NCBI GenBank assembly: GCA_964035575.1
Contig: OZ037889.1
Coordinates: forward strand, 930,001 to 994,000
Direction of reading: 5' to 3'
From: Rhynchopus sp. YZ270_cl-10
Lineage: Eukaryota > Euglenozoa > Diplonemea > Diplonemida > Diplonemidae
DNA: 64,000 nucleotides
The position numbers and the translations under genes are program-made. Positions 46,220 through 55,980 of the stretch are shown here, piece by piece (the first letter of the stretch is position 1; each line of letters starts with the position of its first letter). The notes below the pieces were generated by a model. It saw only the letters and a list, made by a program, of their open reading frames with translations, was not told the DNA's origin and ran no database searches.

Positions 46220-47836
46220 ATGCAACAGATGCTCCGCCACGCTGTGGCGCTGTGTCTCGTCTCCGCGACACAGGCAGCGAAACCCAACTTCATCATATTC
46301 CACTCAGATGACATGGGCTATGGTGACCTGGGGTGCTACGGACATCCGATGAGCGACACACCGCACATCGACAAGCTTGCGACAGAGGGGATGAAGTTTG
46401 CAAGCATTTACACCTCGTCACCTGTGTGCTCCCCAAGCAGGGCTGGTCTGCTCACGGGACGTTACCAGATGAGGTCTGGTGTTTACCCGGGAGTGTTTTG
46501 GGCTAACTCTAAGGATGGCCTTCCGTTGAACGAGACGACATTTGCGTCTGTGCTTCAGGCAAACGGCTACGCAACGGGGATGGTTGGGAAGTGGCATCTG
46601 GGTGTTGGGAAGGACTGGGAGTACCTTCCCACCAAGCATGGGTTTGACTCGTGGACAGGCATCCCCTACTCGCACGACATGCCTGATCCTGCTGACTGCT
46701 TCTACGACGCAGACGGCACACCAGGACTGGGGTGCTTCCCTGCAACAAACCCCGAGCCCATGCACACCACCTGCAACGTGGGTGAGCTGAACAATGAACC
46801 CGACATGCCCACCACCACCGAGACAGTGCAGATCCCTCTCTTCAGCGGGGATGCCAACGCAATGAAGATCATCCAGCAGCCAGCGAACCTGACTACTCTG
46901 GACGACACGTACACAGACGCCGCAACAGGATTCATCAAACAGGCGTCTGCATCAGGGAAGCCGTTCCTTCTGTACTACGCCTTCCAGCACACACACCACC
47001 CCAACTATGCAGGGGTGAAGTTCTTCAACACGACCGACAGAGGGATGTTTGGGGACAGCATCAAAGCGCTGGACTGGTCCCTCGGGGAGGTGCTTGCTGC
47101 GCTCACAGCCACGGGACAGGATGACAACACAGTGGTCTTCTTTGCTGCCGACAACGGGCCGTCGTTGATGCGTATGCAGCGTGGTGGGAGCGCAGGTCTC
47201 CTCCGCTGCGGCAAGGGGACAACATGGGAAGGTGGACAGCGTGTCCCCGGCATCATCAAGTGGCCCGGCCACATCAAGGCTGGAACCATGACCCGCGAGA
47301 TTGCCTCCACAATGGACATGTTCCCCACGATTATTTCGATTGCCGGTCTGGAGATGCCCACCGACAGAGTGTACGACTCCTACGACATGTCTTCCTTCCT
47401 CTTTGCCGACAACGCGAAGGCGGCGGAAGGGGACGCTGTGCGCGACTACTTTGTGTATGTGGGGGAGAACATTGTGGATGCAACTGGGCTGCACGCTATC
47501 CGCTACAAGGAGTGGAAGGCGCACTGGCGGCTGAAGGGGTCGCACGCCCCTGCCGACTACTTTGTGGAGTCGTGCAGACCTTCGTACGACGAGACGCTGG
47601 TGGAGCCTATTCTCTTCAACCTGAACCACGACGCAGGAGAGCACGTGCCCCTGAATGCGTCCCTCCCGATGTACAGCAACGTCATGAACATCATCAACCA
47701 GATCAGGACAGACTTCCTTGCATCAAAAGGCCTCTTCGGGCCAAGTGCCACCACTACGCGCGATCAGCTCGCACAGCCGTGCAGTCAGCCGAACTGCACT
47801 GACCCCGCAACGATTGGAGATTGCTGCAGAATCTGA
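46220..47836 (+). CDS. Secreted/lysosomal-type sulfatase, copy 2
   Basis: This 538-residue tandem paralogue of the upstream sulfatase has the same signal peptide and an identical start region. The metal-binding Asp pair (HSDDMGYGD), the C-x-P-S-R formylglycine motif (CSPSRAGLLTGR), KWHLG and ADNG are all kept, so it is probably active. It differs from copy 1 in patches: PDPADCFYDAD, a shorter loop with ELNNEPDMPTTTE, and DNGPSLMRMQ in place of DNGACLLDQQ beside the catalytic DN. VGENIVDATGLHA and the C-terminus also differ. Long stretches between these patches are almost identical at the nucleotide level. The ATG chosen is the one used in copy 1; the open frame continues 105 codons upstream without coding character. 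A change of substrate preference between copies is an inference from where the differences lie. Confidence 0.93.
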   Translation: MQQMLRHAVALCLVSATQAAKPNFIIFHSDDMGYGDLGCYGHPMSDTPHIDKLATEGMKFASIYTSSPVCSPSRAGLLTGRYQMRSGVYPGVFWANSKDGLPLNETTFASVLQANGYATGMVGKWHLGVGKDWEYLPTKHGFDSWTGIPYSHDMPDPADCFYDADGTPGLGCFPATNPEPMHTTCNVGELNNEPDMPTTTETVQIPLFSGDANAMKIIQQPANLTTLDDTYTDAATGFIKQASASGKPFLLYYAFQHTHHPNYAGVKFFNTTDRGMFGDSIKALDWSLGEVLAALTATGQDDNTVVFFAADNGPSLMRMQRGGSAGLLRCGKGTTWEGGQRVPGIIKWPGHIKAGTMTREIASTMDMFPTIISIAGLEMPTDRVYDSYDMSSFLFADNAKAAEGDAVRDYFVYVGENIVDATGLHAIRYKEWKAHWRLKGSHAPADYFVESCRPSYDETLVEPILFNLNHDAGEHVPLNASLPMYSNVMNIINQIRTDFLASKGLFGPSATTTRDQLAQPCSQPNCTDPATIGDCCRI

Positions 47837-48714
47837 GAACAGATGACAAGGAGATAACAAGGGGCTGAAAAGATGATGCAGCCTTGTTCCCTGTGTGGGT
47901 GTTATGTGGAATCCTTGTGATGTATCTTTGCAAAAATAATAGAGCACAAAACATGGTTATCTGGAAGGGGTGTTGTGTATATTAGAATGAAAAAAATGGA
48001 TACGAATGTGTGTAGGTGACAGCGGTGGCTGCGCGTTGTGAATCTTGTAACAAATAAACGCACAAATTAGTCGGGTGTGTGCGAACCACTGCGTTTGTTG
48101 TATTTTTTTGTCCGCCAGAGTGTTTTTGTGCCCCTTTTTTTAAAAGATGTGTACGTGAGGCATATTCATCTTTCAAGTTTTATTTCTTTTCTGTTTTAGA
48201 GCGACCACACCTCGTTTTTATTTTATTTCTTCCAAAATTCTTCAAAAATTGATAACGTAACGCATCTTCGGGTGTCTACTTTTCCATTTTATTTTTTCTT
48301 CGTGCTTTCTCGTTCTCCTGAAGAAACACCACGTTTTTTTTCTGATGTGTTTTACTGCCACGTGTCTGTTCAACTGAAAACACACAATGTGTGCAGGGCT
48401 GTGATTATCCGGGGTGTGTGTGTGTGTTTTGAAATCACCAGTTGCGGACAAACTATGCCCATGATTTTTTTTTTTATTTTTGGAAAAAAATAACTGTACC
48501 TGTCAACTTCACCTTCTTTAGTTCTTTGTTGACCAATGTAGAGACTTTGTCAAGGTGTTTTGAGAAGGAAAAAAAAAAAACGTTTTTCACAGGGGTGGGC
48601 GGGCACCCTGGGGTTTTTTCCATTTTTTTGGATCGGGCACCCAGGTTTTTTCTAAGGATTTTTACAGGCAATTTTTGGATTTTTCTGAGGACACGCTGCC
48701 CCCTGCCGAAATAT
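47837..48714. other. Intergenic region after the second sulfatase
   Basis: No convincing gene. AATAAA-like sequence occurs at about 48,053. A type C hairpin lies at 48143-48173 after a T-run. Around 48,590-48,660 GGGCACCC occurs twice with similar flanks, perhaps degenerate repeat DNA leading into R1. Confidence 0.5.
48143..48173 (+). repeat. Hairpin-family element, type C
   Basis: AAAGATG pairs with CATCTTT over 7 bp around a GTGTACGTGAGGCATATT loop region. It follows T(8) and AA, and TCAAGTTTT follows it, as in copies at 54143 and 61839. Confidence 0.65.
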
Positions 48715-49140
48715 GTTCTCGGTTTTCCCTTTTCGGGGGTTTTTTTTTTGGCCTTTTTCGGGTTTTCCGAGCTTTTACCCTCACTGTCACGGGGTCATTT
48801 TGAAAAAAATGGGCAAGTTCTTGGCTGATACACGTTTTGGTCATTACCACCAGCGAGTTGCTTAGCGGGGTTAAATTGAACTATGATTCTGGACCCACTG
48901 TAACGTGAACCGCCCCCTCGAAATTCAAGAAGGGGTCCTAAACCCGGGCGCGCTACGCGCTACGTGCACCCCGAATGTTCGGGATGAATATAAAACGGCG
49001 CCGCAGGCGAAAAAAAATTAGGGTACAGTATAAAAAATGCAGCTTTTATACCACAAAGCCACTCAGCGAATCCTTTTTTGCAGAGCAAAAAAGGGAAAAT
49101 GGCGCCGCAGGCAAATTTTTTTAAAAGGTGCAGACCTGGG
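48715..49140 (-). repeat. Dispersed repeat R1, copy 2 (inverted, long arm)
   Basis: Relative to 52,545-53,150 this copy is reverse-oriented. Shared blocks in order are a TTTTTGG/GCC-rich run, TTTCGGG, a GAGCT...ACCCTCACTGT segment, GGGGTCATTT and AAGTTCTTG. A GATTCTG-GCCCAC-like block, CCTCGAAATTCAA, GGGGTCC and ACCCGGGCGCGCTAC come next. Finally there are two GGCGCCGCAGGC modules (48997 and 49101). It lacks most of the central segment found in copy 3. Confidence 0.75.
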
Positions 49141-49470
49141 AGGCGCTGAATTATTTTTCTTTTTCGTTCCTCAGTGCCGTCAGGGCCTGCCCAAGTGCGC
49201 CAACGCAATGCACTTTGCTACCACCGTGGTGGCGAGCACTTGCAGCACTGCAAGAGGCAAGGTTCCCTCGACGTTTGCAGTCACACGCACCATACTGTAT
49301 TATTATTTATTCTGTTGTGCGGGAGGTGAAAGGGACGAGACCGAAGGAAGCGGGGTGGAGACTTTTTTTGTTCATTATGGCTTGGTACCGCACTCCCGGG
49401 CAGAGTGCGAGTTATTCTCAGCCACACGGGGCCCGGCCCGACCCCCCAGACTTTTTCCCCTAAGAAAAAC

Positions 49471-49559
49471 CCTTAGAAAAATAAATTTTCCCCGTATAAA
49501 ATCCTTAGAAAAAATAATTTTTCCCCCGTGTAAAATCCTTAGAAAAAATAAAATAAAAT
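49471..49559 (+). repeat. Three tandem copies of a 32-34-bp repeat
   Basis: Units start CCTTAGAAAAA at 49471, 49503 and 49537. Each continues into an AT-rich run, and the first two end in CCCCGTRTAAAAT-like sequence; the third is truncated. Confidence 0.75.
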
Positions 49560-49775
49560 CAAAATCGGGCCCCGGGCACCCACTTTAGGCCCAGGCCTGG
49601 TTTTTCAAGCCCCCTTTTTTTTTGAATTTTTTGGTGGTTGTTGATGCTACAATTATCACCCCCTCCTTTTTTTTCCATGTTTTCTTTGCAATATTTTTGC
49701 TTACGCAAAGACGCTCCAAGATGAGAGAAATGCCAGTCAACGTTCTTTTATCACTCTTCTTACTTTCTTCTTCAG

Positions 49776-49884
49776 ATGTAAACCACAAAATGGATGTAGG
49801 GACAGAATCATTTCGGGTCCACCTCCCCCGGTGTACTGGCCACACCAAAGGTACACTGTCAAAGGGCTTTGTATTTTGAGTCAC
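49776..49884 (+). repeat. Hairpin-family element, type B, extended form
   Basis: CAGATGTA, AAATGGATGTAGG and a C-rich block precede AAAGGTACACTGTC and GGGCTTTGTATTTTGA. The same order occurs at 58,608-58,699, so the repeat unit is at least about 95 bp, longer than the hairpin. Confidence 0.6.
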
Positions 49885-50534
49885 ATTCTTTTGAAGCTTT
49901 TCGAACAAAAGGGGAAATGGGTGCTCTGAAGAAAACGCGGGTCTTTCTTTCATGTACAATGCAGTGGGGGGCAATATGGCCGTAAGGGGGAGAGGGGGGG
50001 GAAATGAAGCTGGAAAAACAGCTATTGATTTAGTGGAAAAAAAGACGACAACAAGCACAGCAACCCCCCCAACATCTCCACTGCCAGTTTTTTTTTTTAT
50101 ACCATTTCCTGAGGGAACACATTATGACGAAAGCAGCTGGTTGTTTTATGTGATGGTGTTTTTTCATGTCACCACATGAATTCCCTGTTAACCACCTTGG
50201 CTTCATATCATTTACTTCCATCGCCATTTATTAACCGCATATCATTTACTAAGACCAATTACCATATTTACCAACCGGAGAAAAAAAAAACTAGATTTCC
50301 CTGACAATGTCATTCCCGTTTTCCGTGAAGACTCCATCTCAACTTGGTCTATGTCAGCAACTTCATTGCATTAACACTACAAAAATGTTCTTATCGGATA
50401 TCCCCTTTTTATTTAAAGTTCACTTCTACACAACAGTCCATATTCCCCCCGAAATACGATAATTTGAATACATGCCCCTCACTACTACTCAAAAGAAAAC
50501 ATCCACAGGGAAAGACACCTCTCCCATTTAAAAA

Positions 50535-51059
50535 ATGTCGCTTTTGAGCATGATATTAGCAGCAGGCGTGGTTCTTGCAATGTGCTCCGGGGCAGATGGG
50601 GTGGGGAAGAAATGGGATAAGAAGATGTCATGCGAGGGCTGCAAATGGTTGCACGCAAAACTGAGGATCGAACACCAGAACACGGACCCGAAGGTCCGGG
50701 TGTATGGGGGTGGGGTGAAGAGGGTGAGCCGCAAGGAGCGGGCGACGTTGGCGATTGATAGGTGGTGCACTGACATTGCGAAGACGATATACAGCAACGA
50801 GCCGCCCGTAGGGGATGATGACGTGATGCAGTTCGGTGTCTCGGACATCCGCATGCTCGAACTGCAGTGCAAAAAGCTGCAGGACAAATACCGCCTCCGT
50901 GCCGTCTCCCTCCTCTCCTCCCTCGAGAGCAACGCAGACATCCCGCTCTCCATTCTCTGCGTCGATGAATGCCTCTCCAAGCCACGCAAGCCTACCACCC
51001 CACCAAAGCCCCCGCGCCCTGCCCCGACTGAAGAACAAATCAATAAATATTCGGTATAA
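50535..51059 (+). CDS. Small secreted Canopy/saposin-like (DUF3456-type) protein
   Basis: This 174-residue protein has an N-terminal signal peptide (SLLSMILAAGVVLAMC, cleavage near residue 20-24). The Cys pattern includes SCEGCKWLHAKL (Cys33, Cys36), RWCTDIAKTIY, ELQCKKLQDKYR and LCVDECL. The CxxC start with later paired Cys in a mostly helical chain resembles Canopy proteins, ER lumenal proteins of saposin fold that act as chaperone-like factors for membrane receptors in animals. The C-terminus is a Pro/Lys-rich tail (KPTTPPKPPRPAPTEEQ) with no KDEL. The match is by pattern only; a lineage-specific saposin-like protein is the alternative. The ATG is the first in frame and gives an ideal signal peptide. 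It follows CTCTCCCATTTAAAAA. Confidence 0.6.
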   Translation: MSLLSMILAAGVVLAMCSGADGVGKKWDKKMSCEGCKWLHAKLRIEHQNTDPKVRVYGGGVKRVSRKERATLAIDRWCTDIAKTIYSNEPPVGDDDVMQFGVSDIRMLELQCKKLQDKYRLRAVSLLSSLESNADIPLSILCVDECLSKPRKPTTPPKPPRPAPTEEQINKYSV

Positions 51060-51544
51060 AACCCCTTTAAAAAAATAGCGTCTTTTTTATCAACTCTTTC
51101 ATTTCCCCCTTCGTTTTCTCGGTTCTTGCCATCTCCACATTTTGAGGATGTTCAGGGTTGTCAAATGTCAGGTGTTCACAGTATCGATCCTGTTGATACC
51201 CCTGGGTGTTAGTGAATATCCACACATCTCAGATTTTTTTTCCTCCTTTTTTTTTTGGGGGAGTTTTTTTTTGAATCTCTTCCATTGTGCTTCTCATTTC
51301 AGTTACTCAAATACCGTCTTTCTCTTTCTGAACACGAATTGAAAAGAAATATCTTTAAATTATACATTTGAAAGGGAACATTTTTTGTTGATCCCTATAC
51401 CCATGCTCTCAATTTGTTGAAATGCATACGTTGGAATACTTAATTACATTTAAAAGGGAACATATATCATTGCATTATGCAATGCCAACAGCTTTATATT
51501 TGCACCATCCTCCGAGAGGCCGATGGTAAAGTTTTTTTTTTTAG

Positions 51545-51568
51545 GGAGGTGAAGAAAAGTCACCTTCC
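51545..51568 (+). repeat. Short hairpin related to type A
   Basis: GGAGGTGA pairs with TCACCTTCC around AGAAAAG, 8 bp with one bulge, after a T-run. Confidence 0.45.
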
Positions 51569-51842
51569 TAGCCAGCCCCAAATTCCTACCCAGCCCCTCC
51601 ACCAAGGTTTTCTAGCATACTTGGTTTTAAAAAAAAAGAAGAAGGAGGCGGTAAATTTTCTTGTTTGGGAGCAGAGTGAACTAATGTCTCTATCTCATTG
51701 GAGTTTTGTGTGCGTCTCATTTTTGTTTTTTATTTTTATTTTTGTAAATAAGGGAGGCAAGATATTGCCTCTCTAGCAATACTATCTAACCCTGTGCATC
51801 ATCAATTTTTTTTAAATCGATTGTTTTTTTTTTTTTTTTTTC

Positions 51843-51881
51843 AAGGTGACCAAAGCACCCCAAGAGGCTTAGGTTCATCTT
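51843..51881 (+). repeat. Hairpin-family element, type A
   Basis: After T(16)C, AAGGTGACCAAAGC is followed by ACCCCAAGAG and GCTTAGGTTCATCTT. The outer stem AAGGTGA/TCATCTT (one G-U) and the inner AAGC/GCTT are both kept. Confidence 0.65.
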
Positions 51882-51900
51882 ACGACCCTTTTTTTTTTTG

Positions 51901-51941
51901 ACCGGAACAACTGTCCCGAAAGGCGCTTTGTATTTGAAGCC
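51901..51941 (+). repeat. Hairpin-family element, type B
   Basis: ACAACTGTCCCGAAAGGCGC is followed by TTTGTATTTGAAGCC. It lies 20 bp after a type A copy and a T(11) run, so the two types occur as a pair here. Confidence 0.55.
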
Positions 51942-52064
51942 ATATTTTTTATTTTTTCGCTTTGCGAAGAAAAGTAGGGTTTCCCCCCCCAAACTATCAG
52001 GTTATCATTGAATCAATGTATGACACTTTTTTTTTCTCTCTGAGACACACAAAAGACGGTTTAG

Positions 52065-52121
52065 CAAATGTTGTTATTTTTACGTTATAAAAATGCATAT
52101 CTTATAACGCTACAACATTTG
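52065..52121. repeat. Two-part inverted repeat
   Basis: CAAATGTTGT pairs with ACAACATTTG (10 bp). Inside it CGTTATAA pairs with TTATAACG (8 bp) around an 11-nt centre. Confidence 0.75.
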
Positions 52122-52539
52122 TTACAACGCCCTGTGTATGGAGCAGGGGTCTATGAGATTACCACGTTTTTTTAAATATTTTTTTAGGTCCTTTTTAAAA
52201 GAGCAGTGGCAGGGCTCTTTCTGTCTATCACTCAGCAGTTTTTTTTCTTTTTTTCTTTTTTTTTTTGATGCGATTTGACATTTTGATCCTCTCAAAGGGG
52301 GAAAAAAAAAATTGTATTACGGTCAGCAGGGAAGTTCCTAAGTGGGACCGAGAACATGAAATTCTGGATTTTAGTTTTTTTTTCCTTTTTTTTTTTCCTT
52401 TTTTTCCTTAGGGGGCTTTCTTGTGGTTTCTGGTGGGTTTCACTGTAGGTGACACACCACCAGTGTGGTGAAATGGTCGAAACTCTCAAAAGCAAGAGTT
52501 TTCAGGGGGCAAGAAAAAAAAATTGACAACAAAATCCTT

Positions 52540-53150
52540 CACTGTCCAGGGCTGTACCCCCAATTTTTTTTTTGCCTGCGGCGCCATTTTTCATTTTTTG
52601 CTCTGCAAAAAAGGGTTCGTTGGAAGCTAGATTTTTACACTGTACTCAAATTTTTTTGCCTGCGGCGCCATTTATATTATTTTTTGCTCCGCAAAAAGAG
52701 AAGTGCAACGCCTCACCGTTCATCGGCGGAAGCACTGGTTCCACGGGTTATCGAACCCCAGAGAGCACTTCATTGGCATGCACGCGGTTACCGCGAGGGA
52801 GCGTGTATGCAGGTACAAAATCACTGCCCCATCCAAATAATATTCCCAACGTCTTTGGGGATCCCCTTGCATTTTGCAGCCAAAAATGCAACTAGACCAA
52901 AGCAAAAAGTTCCGCGCGAGTGTAGCGCGCCCGGGTTTGGACCCCTTTTTGAATTTCGAGGGGCGGTTAAAGTGGGCCCAGAATCACAGTTCTGACACTC
53001 ATTTAGCATTGTGAGCAACTCACTAGTGGTCGTAACCAAAATTTGTATCAATCAAGAACTTGTCCATTTTCTCGAAATGACCCCACTACAGTGAGGGTAG
53101 AGCTCGGAAAGCCCGAAAAAGGGCAAAAAACCCCACCCAAAAAAAGGAAA
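52540..53150 (+). repeat. Dispersed repeat R1, copy 3 (longest)
   Basis: It begins with a CCAGGGCTGTACC block and a T-run. Two GCCTGCGGCGCC modules follow (52574 and 52658), then a central segment of about 220 bp not found in copy 2. The arm shared with copy 2 comes last: CCCGGGTTTGG, GAATTTCGAGG, GGGCCCAGAATCAC and TGACCCCACTACAGTGAGGG. On the - strand the central segment contains GGTTCGATAAC (52747-52757), which resembles a tRNA B box. Confidence 0.75.
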
Positions 53151-53719
53151 AAAACGGGAACATAAATCCAGAATTTTGCTGTTTTTTCCGAGAACAAGGA
53201 ACAACCCTGACGGTCAGATCCTCCCTACTCTGCAATGCAGTACACATTTCCCCCTCCCCTTTGTTATTTTTTATCTGGCCAGCGGCATGAGTCATTTTGT
53301 TGTACATCAGTTCAGGGGGGGATTGAGTTGCTTTTTGCCCAAGATAGTATAATATCTTCTCTTGGTCAAATCTGCAATGACTTTCACCCGCCTTTGCCTT
53401 TTAAATGAAAAGGCAATGATATAAAAGCACCTTACGTTCTTTGAAAAGAAAGAAATAAAGAAAAAGAAATAACTCTTCATTGGAGTTTAAGGTGCCTGCA
53501 TCCAAGAGGTGTTTGCACTTCCAACCTCCATTTCATCAAGTTCTTTTTACCGGTCCTACCAGATGCATTCATTTCTCCCGTTTTTTCCTTTTTTTTTTTC
53601 TATCAACTTCACTTTCTTCTTTTACCGAGACTCCCTTTAAGGGACTTAAACTCTGTTTTTCTATTTTGGTCAACCTGTTATTTTTATGTCACAAACGAGA
53701 GTTTTTTTTTCCCTCTCTC

Positions 53720-53754
53720 AAGGTGACTAAGCACGAGAGGCTTAGGTTCATCTC
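53720..53754 (+). repeat. Hairpin-family element, type A, consensus-like
   Basis: After a pyrimidine tract ending CTCTCTC, AAGGTGACTAAGC, ACGAGAG and GCTTAGGTTCATCTC. The inner stem AAGC/GCTT closes a 7-nt ACGAGAG loop. Confidence 0.7.
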
Positions 53755-53786
53755 ATAAACTTTTCTTTTCTTTTTTTAAACCTGAC

Positions 53787-53819
53787 AGATGTGTGCACAT
53801 GAGAGACGCATTCGTCTTT
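53787..53819 (+). repeat. Hairpin-family element, type C
   Basis: After a T-rich tract and CCTGAC, AGATGTGTGCACATGAG is followed by AGACGCATTCGTCTT. The outer stem AGATG/CGTCT has one G-U and the inner part has GTGC/GCAT. Confidence 0.55.
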
Positions 53820-54142
53820 CCCCTTGCATTTTTTTAATTTTTTTTTTTTTTTTGTTTTTTTTTACACCCCCTCGAAGTCGTGAGGAACGGGAGGGGGAGG
53901 GGAGAAGACACCGTTAGCAACCCCCGAAGCAACACGCCAAGCAAAAAAAAACAAACATGAGGATAGTATTGTGGGTTCCTTTTTCGTGGGGTTTCTTTTA
54001 TTGTTCAAATACTTTTCCCTTTTCGTAAGAAAAGGGGGGGAAACATCTGCTACCCACATGAAGTGCCTCATCCTGCTCGACAGTTGACTATACGGGTATG
54101 TCTTCCCCTCCTCCTCCCACCTTTTTTGATAAAAAAAAAGGT

Positions 54143-54176
54143 AAAGATGTGTGTGCACGAGAGGTACATTCATCAA
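54143..54176 (+). repeat. Hairpin-family element, type C
   Basis: After an A-run, AAAGATGTGTGTGCACGAG is followed by AGGTACATTCATCAAG. GATG/CATC pairs, and the CACGAGAGG core is shared with types A and B. Confidence 0.55.
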
Positions 54177-54336
54177 GTTTTCTTTACTCCATCTTTGGAT
54201 TGAAAATGGTATCTTAATCATTCTTTACGTTTGTTTTTTGGTCTCTGTGGTTGTAGAAGCGTTTATTTATTCTTGTAAAAAAGTGTATCAATTTGAAAGC
54301 AAGCTTCTCTTCACCCCCTTTTATTATATCTCACAG

Positions 54337-54606
54337 GTCAAAGAGTTAAAACGGTTTTTGCGTTCTGAGACCTTGAAAAGGGTGGGGCCGAGCAAAGGGG
54401 AGTTGCGGGAGGCTGCGAGACAACAGGCACGGCAAGAACGGGACAAGCAACTACGTCAACAGCAACAACGCGACCAGGCTGCTGCGGACGACACACCTGA
54501 CAGTACAGTGGACACCACCTCTGAGGATGAGACAGACACAGAGCACACCAGCACCAACGACACAGAAGACGATGCCAAGCGTGGCATCGGCGACTCCGAG
54601 CTGTGA
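54337..54606 (+). CDS. Possible terminal exon of an unidentified acidic-tailed protein
   Basis: A pyrimidine-rich tract and CTCACAG precede 89 codons whose composition is clearly richer in G+C than the flanks and ends at TGA. The peptide starts VKELKRFLRSETLKR. A strongly helical Arg/Gln-rich stretch (ARQQARQERDKQLRQQQQ) follows, and then an acidic Asp/Thr/Glu tail (TTSEDETDTEHTSTNDTEDD). No ATG starts it. The frame extends back to an ATG at 54151, but that part is T-rich, includes a hairpin-family element, and gives a hydrophobic peptide that may be an artefact. It could be a last exon, a gene fragment, or the 3' part of a short gene. No function is recognised. Confidence 0.35.
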   Translation, partial: VKELKRFLRSETLKRVGPSKGELREAARQQARQERDKQLRQQQQRDQAAADDTPDSTVDTTSEDETDTEHTSTNDTEDDAKRGIGDSEL

Positions 54607-54819
54607 GGGTTTGGGGGTTCTGGGGTTCTCGGGTTGGGGTCAAAAAGGGTAGGGGTGAGGGAGTGTATAGTCTCCTAGGCGGAAAGGCGTGTGTATGCGC
54701 TCAGCTGACAAGATTTCTTTGGTTTGAGTGTCATGCCCATGGTCAGGTGTTTGCACTTCAACGTTTCTTTTTGATTTTTTTGTATATTTGTAGCTAAAAT
54801 AAGCATAAGGGCCTATCTC

Positions 54820-54838
54820 GGGGGGGGGGGGGGGGGGG
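54820..54838 (+). repeat. Homopolymer run of 19 G
   Basis: An uninterrupted G run in otherwise T-rich DNA; such runs are length-unstable and can form G-quadruplexes. Confidence 0.9.
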
Positions 54839-54922
54839 AGTTTTTTTGTGTGTGGGATTTATGGTGTTTTTTTTAAGGGTGACAAAGTACTACTTATATA
54901 CATCTTCTAAACCCTTTTTTTA

Positions 54923-54957
54923 AAGGTGACTAAGCACGAGAGGCTTGAGTTCATCTT
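54923..54957 (+). repeat. Hairpin-family element, type A, consensus-like
   Basis: After T(7)A, AAGGTGACTAAGC, ACGAGAG and GCTTGAGTTCATCTT. It is nearly identical to 53720-53754. A diverged copy lies just upstream (54875-54912). Confidence 0.7.
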
Positions 54958-55550
54958 ATAAACCTTTTTTTGATAATTTTTGATGGGGTTGGTGTGGCTG
55001 AAACCACACTCTAAGGTATTTTATAAAAAAAAAACCTTTTTTGTTTTTCAGTGCTTGCATATGAGAGGCGTTCGACACTATCAATTTTATGTTCGTCTCT
55101 CCCCCCTTCGGGTGACATTGTTGTACAGAAAGTCAATTATCAATTTTTTAAAATGGTGATTGTTGATTCAAAATGAAACCCATAAAAAAGCAGAGACAAA
55201 AGGTCCCTAGCCACTACTGGTACACTGCCGTTGTCTCTCTACTCTCTATCTCTCTCTTTCTTATGTTTCCCTTTTTTTCCTCTCGCTCCCAAGAAAACAA
55301 CTTCTTTTATTTCAAACAAAAGAGAACCCCCCCACAATGCTCACCCTCTATCTACGGTAGCCCTGGTCCTTTTTCCTGTCACTGTGCGCCTCCCCCAGAC
55401 ACCGGGTTCCTGGGGGGGGAGCACTTTTTTTTCCCCATCCACCGCTTTTCACCCCTCTCCCCCGACGTGACGCGACCCCTCTGACCTTGCATCGCTCCTT
55501 GCAAGGTGTGTATCTCAGATATATATTGGGTGGTATCTGACAGTGCGACC

Positions 55551-55581
55551 TTCTAACTACTTCGTCTTGAAGTAGTTAGAA
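55551..55581. repeat. Perfect 13-bp inverted repeat
   Basis: TTCTAACTACTTC pairs with GAAGTAGTTAGAA across GTCTT. It is isolated from the other hairpin families. Confidence 0.85.
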
Positions 55582-55920
55582 ACACAGACCAAGGAGTTGG
55601 GTCATTGCCGGTAGGGATGAGGGGGTGGGAAGACGTTCTGCACAATTTGTGTACATTTTTCTTTCCCGCTGTCTGCACATTCAATCGACACTGGTGTTGT
55701 ATGAAAACTCCTTTGTCGGTCAGACAGACTAGCAGAATATAATCGTGCAAAGGGGATTGGGGTTGCGGTGGGTTTTGAGCAGCCTTTGCCACGACACAAC
55801 TGCTTGGGACGTATCGTATGGACCTGAGAGCTGTGTGCGTCCCTTCATGCCTATCCATCGTTGTTCAAATGATGGATGGAAGGAAGGTTGCGCCACTGCG
55901 ATGTCTTCAGAGTCTCGGGG

Positions 55921-55980
55921 TGGGTGGGATGGTGTGGGATGGTGTGGGATGGTGTGGGACGGTGTGGGATGGTGTGGGTG
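55921..55980 (+). repeat. 10-bp minisatellite, six units
   Basis: GGTGTGGGAT is repeated about six times with minor changes (TGGGTGGGAT, GGTGTGGGAC). Confidence 0.9.

Larger units (their letters stand above)
49141..50534. other. Intergenic region before the Canopy-like gene
   Basis: An open frame of 183 codons crosses the R1 copy and this region (49037-49588), but its composition changes abruptly and it matches nothing recognisable. The segment holds a threefold short repeat (49471-49559), a type B element with a 75-bp upstream extension (49776-49884) and T/A-rich DNA. No gene is supported. Confidence 0.45.
51060..52539. other. Intergenic region
   Basis: No convincing gene. The DNA has long T-runs, a type A hairpin and a type B element in succession (51843-51941), a simple hairpin at 51545-51568 and a long inverted repeat at 52065-52121. 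Confidence 0.5.
53151..54336. other. Intergenic or intronic region
   Basis: No convincing gene. The DNA is T-rich and has three hairpin-family elements (53720, 53787, 54143). A hairpin-like AAGGTGC...GCACTT lies at about 53,494-53,519. It may be intronic if the exon at 54337 is real. Confidence 0.45.

Noticed and set aside
49037-49588. A 183-codon frame
   Set aside because: It begins inside an R1 repeat and ends in a threefold AT-rich repeat; the peptide shows no domain, signal or uniform composition.
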